A stretch of 64,000 nt of DNA from a cyanobiont of Ornithocercus magnificus. GTDB lineage: Bacteria; Cyanobacteriota; Cyanobacteriia; PCC-6307; Cyanobiaceae. The stretch is from assembly GCA_007996965.1 (NCBI GenBank), contig BIMP01000001.1, forward strand, positions 1,364,001-1,428,000, written 5' to 3'. The notes under the pieces are model-generated. The model searched no databases. It was not told where the DNA came from and saw only the letters and a program-made list of their open reading frames with translations. Shown here one piece after another: positions 58,726-64,000 of the stretch (positions are counted from its first letter, which is position 1; each line of letters begins with the position of its first letter). The translations under genes were made by a program, and so were the position numbers.

Positions 58726-59333
58726 TTTCACCATTTGTACTCGGTGTCAGCGGAGCATCAGCACAGCAGCTTGCGGAGCGTGCTCTACAGCAGCTGCTAC
58801 GCAATGGTTGCGACGTGCATTTGATTATGAGTCGTGGGGCCTACAAAGTCTGGCGGGCAGAGCGGGCTCTTGCTGTACCGACTGATCCTGAAAGACAATC
58901 TATGTTCTGGCGCGATCGCCTCGATGAGAGTGGTGGTACACTCACTTGTCACCATTGGAATAATCAATCTGCTGTAGTTGCCAGTGGCAGTTTCCGCACT
59001 GCAGCTATGGCTGTAATCCCTTGCAGTATGGGCACCATTGGTAGAATCCGAGCGGGTATAGCATCTGACCTAATAGAGCGATGCGCTGATGTTCACCTCA
59101 AAGAACGTAGACCTCTGTTACTAGCTCCTCGCGAGACCCCATTTAACCTAATCCATCTTCGTAACCTCACAGAATTAGCAGAGGCTGGAGCAACAATCGC
59201 ACCACCAATTCCAGCTTGGTACACCGATCCAAAGTCTATCGATGACATGGTTGACTTCATGGTGGTTCGTATGTTTGATAGTCTTGGCGAGACACTTAAG
59301 CCACTCAAACGCTGGCATGGAGGTGTTCTATGA
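58722..59333 (+). CDS. ubiX: Flavin prenyltransferase UbiX
   Basis: Makes prenylated FMN, the cofactor of UbiD decarboxylases. The 203 residues show the N-terminal GVSGASAQQLAERAL flavin-binding loop, the PCSMGTIGRIRAGIASDLIE segment and RRPLLLAPRETPFNLIHLRN, the UbiX signature. Translation is coupled: its ATG overlaps the zam TGA, and its own stop overlaps the next ATG. No ubiD is in the window. Confidence 0.93.
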   Translation: MISPFVLGVSGASAQQLAERALQQLLRNGCDVHLIMSRGAYKVWRAERALAVPTDPERQSMFWRDRLDESGGTLTCHHWNNQSAVVASGSFRTAAMAVIPCSMGTIGRIRAGIASDLIERCADVHLKERRPLLLAPRETPFNLIHLRNLTELAEAGATIAPPIPAWYTDPKSIDDMVDFMVVRMFDSLGETLKPLKRWHGGVL

Positions 59334-59827
59334 CGCGCAAGCAAAGCTTGCTCTACGTCTTGGCTCTGTTACCTCTGCTAGTGGTGATGCTAGTCGCCGT
59401 TGCCAACTGGCAGCAGCCAGTAAGACTTCGATTACTTACTTGGACAGGACCATCTCTACCGATTGGAGCTTGGCTTACGCTAGCTGGGAGCAGCGGAATG
59501 ATTTTGGGGCTTGCTAAAGGCATTCTGGCATCTCAACAGCCCTATCCATACCTAATAAGACGTCGGGTCCAGCGAGAACCGCGATTTTGTGCGGAGGATC
59601 TAATGACATCGTCAAATTTTTCAAGCACACGCGAGAGCGAGTTAGAATTGACTGTGTCCAAGCACGATTTGAAAAGCCCATTTCCAACTGTCACTGTCCC
59701 CTTCCGAATCATTCGTCATGGCAGCAGTCGCCGTACAGTGCAACCACACTCAATTAGGACAAACAATAAAGATTTCAGTGCTTCTATAGACGAAGATTGG
59801 GGAAGCCAGTCAATGGAAGATTGGTAA
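59330..59827 (+). CDS. Membrane protein of unknown function, 165 aa
   Basis: Two N-terminal membrane helices (LLYVLALLPLLVVMLVAVAN and LTLAGSSGMILGLAKGIL) are followed by a hydrophilic, Ser/Arg-rich and probably disordered tail. The two-helix part resembles LapA-type small membrane proteins, but the match is too general to name. It overlaps the ubiX stop by 4 bases, so it is translated with zam and ubiX. Confidence 0.75.
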   Translation: MTRKQSLLYVLALLPLLVVMLVAVANWQQPVRLRLLTWTGPSLPIGAWLTLAGSSGMILGLAKGILASQQPYPYLIRRRVQREPRFCAEDLMTSSNFSSTRESELELTVSKHDLKSPFPTVTVPFRIIRHGSSRRTVQPHSIRTNNKDFSASIDEDWGSQSMEDW

Positions 59828-59873
59828 TTCAGGCCACTAAAGTGCTTACTGTCACGTAAGCCAAATCACCCCA

Positions 59874-60269
59874 GTGAGCAAAGCTAGTGCTGCCACTCCC
59901 AAGTCACCAAAGCTGGAGGATAAGCCATTCAGAGAGTTTATCGAAGCTGAGTTCATTCCGTCACTTTGTGCAGCTCTGCGCGAAAGGAGTGTAGAATTAG
60001 AGACACTTAACCTGAAAATGGGTGAGCGTCCGGTAGTTGGTGGCAACTGCTGGATGGTGGTTGGAGAGTTTAGGGATGGTCGGCGGTTCTGGCTTTGCTT
60101 TGAGAAAGAGGATATTGGATCGGGAAGAACGATTTCTTTAGCTGATCCAGGGACGCAGCCAACTTTGCTCGAGTCATTTCTCATTGACGAGCGGCGCATC
60201 ACTTTGCAACTGTTGGTCTCTAGACTGATCCAGCGTCTCAATGGCCAGAAATGGCTAGGCAGCAACTAA
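59874..60269 (+). CDS. DUF2996 family protein
   Basis: A 131-residue soluble protein. The PFREFIEAEFIPSLCAAL and GERPVVGGNCWMVVGEFRDG segments, plus RRFWLCFEKEDI, match the cyanobacterial DUF2996 pattern. It has no known function. GTG start at 59874; an in-frame ATG is absent nearby. It lies 46 bases after the membrane protein gene and upstream of acsF. Confidence 0.8.
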   Translation: MSKASAATPKSPKLEDKPFREFIEAEFIPSLCAALRERSVELETLNLKMGERPVVGGNCWMVVGEFRDGRRFWLCFEKEDIGSGRTISLADPGTQPTLLESFLIDERRITLQLLVSRLIQRLNGQKWLGSN

Positions 60270-60379
60270 GTCCTTGCACTTTGCTGTAATACGTGAAGCC
60301 AAGATGCTAAACATGTCATGGAAGGTCTCTGGTGGCGCTGGATCACTTATAGTCTTATAGGTAAGATTTCTCTGTAACT

Positions 60380-61441
60380 GTGCCCGAAGCCATAGCATCC
60401 CAGGGCGTCGCTATTAAGGATCCGGTGAAGGACACGATCCTCACACCGCGCTTTTACACAACGGATTTTGACGCCATGGCTGCCATGGATCTCAGTCCCA
60501 ACAGGGAAGAGCTCAATGCTATCTGCGAAGAGTTTCGCAAAGACTACAACCGCCACCACTTTGTCCGTAATCAGGAATTCGAAGGGGCTGCCGATAAGCT
60601 TGACCCACAAACTAGAAAGGTCTTCATTGAATTTCTTGAACAGAGTTGTACCTCAGAATTTTCAGGCTTCTTACTCTATAAAGAGTTAAGCCGCCGAATT
60701 AAGCAAAAAAATCCCTTACTTGCTGAATGCTTTGCCCACATGGCACGCGACGAGGCTCGTCATGCTGGTTTTCTGAACAAGTCAATGAGTGACTTCGGTG
60801 TCCAGCTTGATCTTGGGTTTCTTACCGCTAACAAGAAGTACACCTTCTTTAAGCCAAAGTTTATTTTTTATGCTACCTACCTTTCGGAGAAGATTGGCTA
60901 TTGGCGCTATATCACTATCTATCGACACCTTCAGAAGAATCCGAGCAGCAGAATCTTTCCAATCTTCAATTTTTTCGAGAACTGGTGCCAAGATGAGAAC
61001 CGTCATGGTGACTTCTTTGATGCTTTGATGAAAGCTCAGCCAGAGACTATACAAGGATTTAGGGCCAAGTTATGGTGCCGTTTTTTCTTGCTCGCTGTCT
61101 TTACAACTATGTACGTCCGTGACATCGCCCGGAAGGAATTCTACGAGGCGATTGGCCTCGACGCCCGAGATTATGACCGCTTTGTTATTAATAAAACAAA
61201 TGAGACAGCTGCTCGTGTATTTCCTGCTGTGCTTGACACTCATCACCCCAGTTTCTGGTATAGGCTTGAGGCAATCGTGGCTAATAATGCCGCTCTAAGT
61301 CGCACTGAAGATACTACTGCACCTAGATTTATCAAATTAATTCAAAAGTTGCCTTACTGGTTATCCAATGTTGGACAAATGCTGCGACTATTTATGATAT
61401 CTCCTCTTGACAGTGAGCTAATGCAGTCGACCGTGCGCTGA
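60380..61441 (+). CDS. acsF: Mg-protoporphyrin IX monomethyl ester cyclase, aerobic form
   Basis: Di-iron enzyme closing the fifth (isocyclic) ring of chlorophyll, using O2. The 353 residues show the carboxylate/histidine iron ligands in [34 protein letters not shown] (about 121-134) and [15 protein letters not shown]. It starts with GTG 60380. With hemJ in the same window, two steps of the chlorophyll branch are represented. An O2-limited isoform (second acsF) is not in the window. Confidence 0.96.
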   Translation: MPEAIASQGVAIKDPVKDTILTPRFYTTDFDAMAAMDLSPNREELNAICEEFRKDYNRHHFVRNQEFEGAADKLDPQTRKVFIEFLEQSCTSEFSGFLLYKELSRRIKQKNPLLAECFAHMARDEARHAGFLNKSMSDFGVQLDLGFLTANKKYTFFKPKFIFYATYLSEKIGYWRYITIYRHLQKNPSSRIFPIFNFFENWCQDENRHGDFFDALMKAQPETIQGFRAKLWCRFFLLAVFTTMYVRDIARKEFYEAIGLDARDYDRFVINKTNETAARVFPAVLDTHHPSFWYRLEAIVANNAALSRTEDTTAPRFIKLIQKLPYWLSNVGQMLRLFMISPLDSELMQSTVR

Positions 61442-61482
61442 ACCGTACATAATCCCAGTCAACTAGCCCCGGACTCAGAAAC

Positions 61483-62919
61483 TTGAACGTTGCCGTTGCT
61501 ACTAACCCAAGTGTTATCTCTCTTAGTGAAGGTGCTCTTCGGGACAGTCTCAACCGTCTCCTTGCAGCTGGTTACCAAGCTGGTGTTGACCTGGTAGAAA
61601 TCTTTCTAGAATCGACTAATCATTTAAGCATACTTGTTGAACAAGATCATATAACTAGCGTAGCACCCTCATTCACATGCGGTGCTGGCGTTCGCGTCTT
61701 CCTTGATAAACAGGATGGCTTTGTAAGCACAAATGACTTATCTGAGCAGGGCCTGCTGCAAGCTTTGCTGCAGGCCCTCGATATACTCGGCCTACAGCCT
61801 GCCCAGGTAGGTCCTTCAGGATTTGAGGGCCTTGGAAATCTGCGTGACCACACTGCTAGTAAGCGGTCGTGGTTGAGTGAATGCCCAGAACTTCAGGAAG
61901 CTGGTGAGAAAATCTTGGATGGCACAAATCAGCTTAAGAAGTTGGGCCAGCATCTACAAGTGCGACGTGGGAATTATTCCCGAGACTGGCAAGAAGTTCT
62001 TGTCGCAGCAAGTGATGGCACCTTTGCACGAGACATCCGTCTACATCAGTCCCAGGGATTGAGTGTGATTGCGGCTGATGGTAATCATCGCAGCAGTGTC
62101 GCACGTCGCTATGGCAGTACTGACAAACCCCATGATTTGCGTGTTTGGGATGAGGATGCCTCAGCAGCAGAAGTTTGTGACGGTGCTGGCACTATGCTTT
62201 ATGCTGACTACGTTGAAGCAGGTCAGATGCCAGCTATACTGGCCAACCGCTTTGGTGGCGTGATCTTCCACGAAGCCTGTGGACACCTACTTGAAACGAC
62301 CCAGATTGAAAGGGGAACAACACCTTTTGCAGAAAAAATTGATAAGCCAATTGCACACACATCTGTCACAGCAATTGATGAAGGCCTAAGTCATGGGGCC
62401 TTCGGCTCAATTGCAATGGATGATGAAGGTATGGAGGCACAACGCACAGTCTTGATTGAGAATGGAGTACTGCGCCATTTCATTAGTGATCGTGCTGGTG
62501 AACGGCGTACTGGACATCCGCGTACTGGTAGTGGTCGACGCCAAAGTCATGCTTTTGCTGCTGCCAGCCGTATGCGCAACACGTATATTGCTGCTGGTCC
62601 ACATACACCTGAGCAGCTTGTTGCTTCGGTTGACCGGGGTCTTTACTGCAAATCCATGGGCGGTGGTAGTGTTGGACCAACAGGTCAGTTTAACTTCTCA
62701 GTCGAAGAGGCTTATTTGATCGAGAACGGTAGCCTGACACGCCCAGTTAAAGGAGCCACGCTGATTGGTGAGGCTAAAGAGGTGATGCCAAGAATTTCAA
62801 TGTGTGCCAATGATCTTGACCTAGCTGCCGGCTATTGTGGGTCAGTTAGCGGTAGCATCTTTGTAACTGTCGGGCAGCCGCACATCAAGGTGGACTCTAT
62901 TACTGTTGGGGGGCGTTAA
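61483..62919 (+). CDS. tldD: Metalloprotease TldD
   Basis: Forms a heterodimeric protease with TldE/PmbA that digests unfolded or modified peptides (as in microcin B17 maturation and CcdA turnover). The zinc motif HEACGH is at residues 263-268 and the glycine-rich [20 protein letters not shown] lies near the C terminus. The start is TTG 61483, and 478 residues is normal. Its partner begins 5 bases after its stop. Confidence 0.94.
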   Translation: MNVAVATNPSVISLSEGALRDSLNRLLAAGYQAGVDLVEIFLESTNHLSILVEQDHITSVAPSFTCGAGVRVFLDKQDGFVSTNDLSEQGLLQALLQALDILGLQPAQVGPSGFEGLGNLRDHTASKRSWLSECPELQEAGEKILDGTNQLKKLGQHLQVRRGNYSRDWQEVLVAASDGTFARDIRLHQSQGLSVIAADGNHRSSVARRYGSTDKPHDLRVWDEDASAAEVCDGAGTMLYADYVEAGQMPAILANRFGGVIFHEACGHLLETTQIERGTTPFAEKIDKPIAHTSVTAIDEGLSHGAFGSIAMDDEGMEAQRTVLIENGVLRHFISDRAGERRTGHPRTGSGRRQSHAFAAASRMRNTYIAAGPHTPEQLVASVDRGLYCKSMGGGSVGPTGQFNFSVEEAYLIENGSLTRPVKGATLIGEAKEVMPRISMCANDLDLAAGYCGSVSGSIFVTVGQPHIKVDSITVGGR

Positions 62920-62924
62920 AGAAA

Positions 62925-64000
62925 TTGCCTAATGCTGCTACTATCCGGGGTAACCAACTAGACCCCATACATCTCCGTGATGTTCTTGAACGCAAAGCAC
63001 ATATCCTAGGGATACATCAGTGGGACCTAGGCGCTTCTTACAGCCTCGATAAACTTGTCCAGGTTGATCGTGGTGAAGCTAAACAACTACAGGCTGCGCA
63101 ACAAAGTGGCATCATGGTTCGCACTTGGAACGCCAGAGGTCTTGCTGGAGTTACCAGCACTACTGATTTAAGCGAAGCGGGCTTAGGCCGTGCTCTGGAA
63201 GGCGCACATGCCGCAAGTGCTTTTGGCAACTCTGAGGATACCCCATCTTTTTCTCCACTAGCTTCTGCTTCACTGCCTCTATTCGAGCGCCCATTGCGGT
63301 CACCAAGTAAGATCCAGGTGTTGCTTCAAAGACTTCGCGAGGCAGAAGCAGATCTGCTTGGACGTCATAACGCCATTAGCACAGTGCCGTATAATGGCCT
63401 AGCAGAGTCACAGTCGGAGAAACTCTACCTCAATAGCGAGGGAGCAGTTCGCTGGATAGAGGTATCCCAGGCAAGCCTTTACCTCTATGCACGTGCTGAA
63501 GAACCGGGACGTAAACCACGAAGTAGCGGCGCAATCCGAGTCGGCTATGGCAGTGAGGATATCGACATAGAAAGTTGTGTAAATGAAGCCGCCCAGCGCA
63601 CTATTAGTCACCTTGACTACCGACCAATTGCTACCGGCTCATATACTGTTTGTTTTACCCCAGAAGCATTCCTCGATCTTATTGGGGCCTTCAGTAGTAT
63701 ATTTAATGCTCGAGCAATTCTAGATGGTATCAGTCTTAGTACTACCAAGTCACTGGGAACGGAAATCGCCGCTCCATTTTTTTCGCTATGTGACGACAGC
63801 TTAAATACTAACTATGTAGGCGCTTTACCATTCGACGGTGAGGGAACACCTACAAGTCGTATCACACTCGTGAATAGTGGCCGACTTGAAAACGTTTTGC
63901 ACTCAGAAGCAACCGCCCGACACTTTGGTGTTTCTCCAACTGGTCATGCAAAGCTAGGAGCCAAAGTTTCTGTAAGACCAGGATGGCTTGAAGTTAGTCG
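62925..64000 (+). CDS. pmbA: TldE/PmbA protease partner (3' end cut by window)
   Basis: The frame is open from TTG 62925 to the window end (358 codons), so it is partial. The segments LQAAQQSGIMVRTWNARGLAG (split: QQSGIMVRTW, NARGLAGVTS), YGSEDIDIESCVNEAA and the glycine-rich GEGTPTSRITLVNSGRLENV (about 63840-63900) match PmbA/TldE. Non-catalytic subunit of the TldD/TldE protease. The TTG follows the tldD stop by 5 bases; no ATG is available near the start. Co-transcribed with tldD. Confidence 0.88.
   Translation, partial: MPNAATIRGNQLDPIHLRDVLERKAHILGIHQWDLGASYSLDKLVQVDRGEAKQLQAAQQSGIMVRTWNARGLAGVTSTTDLSEAGLGRALEGAHAASAFGNSEDTPSFSPLASASLPLFERPLRSPSKIQVLLQRLREAEADLLGRHNAISTVPYNGLAESQSEKLYLNSEGAVRWIEVSQASLYLYARAEEPGRKPRSSGAIRVGYGSEDIDIESCVNEAAQRTISHLDYRPIATGSYTVCFTPEAFLDLIGAFSSIFNARAILDGISLSTTKSLGTEIAAPFFSLCDDSLNTNYVGALPFDGEGTPTSRITLVNSGRLENVLHSEATARHFGVSPTGHAKLGAKVSVRPGWLEVS

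Overview
The window looks like a picocyanobacterial chromosome of the marine Synechococcus/Cyanobium (alpha-cyanobacterial) type. The markers are allophycocyanin-B (apcD, so phycobilisomes are present), Psb30/Ycf12, Ycf20, the aerobic Mg-protoporphyrin cyclase AcsF, HemJ, a CCB-type cytochrome b6f assembly factor, and cyanobacteria-only families (DUF1995, DUF4330, DUF2237, DUF2996, UPF0182, Zam). This identification rests on protein recognition only; no database search was possible.

Layout, left to right. 1-6213: a cut-off M61/PDZ protease, then pgi and leuS converging with a 4-base overlap. 6214-7551: a nearly empty stretch holding one 65-residue ORF. 7552-11021: dapF, an IscS/NifS-like cysteine desulfurase, and DUF1995 and DUF4330 proteins. 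11591-15837: coaD plus a DivIVA-like coiled-coil protein on the minus strand, diverging from flavin reductase, uvrC and a small secreted protein that ends at a strong hairpin. 16495-27096: hemJ, a PHP protein, an uncharacterised low-complexity protein, cobN, a class IV aminotransferase and B12-dependent metH. 27222-31257: DUF2237, an SDR, an ATP adenylyltransferase, a 63-residue protein and apcD. 31730-41743: pheT, a decayed rpmG, rpsR, an RNase II/R-type nuclease, metG, lptC, a CCB protein, a TerB-like protein and a TPM protein. 42286-50284: cobU, a LysM/M23 peptidase, tRNA-Met(CAU), a 2-Cys peroxiredoxin, UPF0182, ftsH and rpmF. 50248-54363: glycerate kinase, ycf20, a HAD phosphatase and recJ. 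55005-64000: psb30, two half-size GDT1/UPF0016 transporters, zam, ubiX, a membrane protein, DUF2996, acsF, tldD and the start of pmbA/tldE.

Nearly all the genes are housekeeping: aminoacyl-tRNA synthetases, ribosomal proteins, DNA repair, cofactor synthesis and photosynthesis assembly. Cobalamin (cobN, cobU) and its consumer MetH occur together in the window. I see no insertion sequence, prophage, CRISPR array, toxin-antitoxin module or defence island.

The most notable feature is gene erosion. Many gene-free, AT-rich spacers of roughly 0.3-0.8 kb separate intact genes, and upstream of rpsR the L33 gene (rpmG) is still recognisable but has lost its start codon and carries a stop and several frameshifts. 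Weaker hints are an RNase gene with no ordinary start codon, a mismatch in the tRNA-Met anticodon stem and an FtsH without its first membrane helix. Together they suggest a lineage in genome reduction, possibly host-associated or under strong drift. That is inference and needs comparison with free-living relatives.
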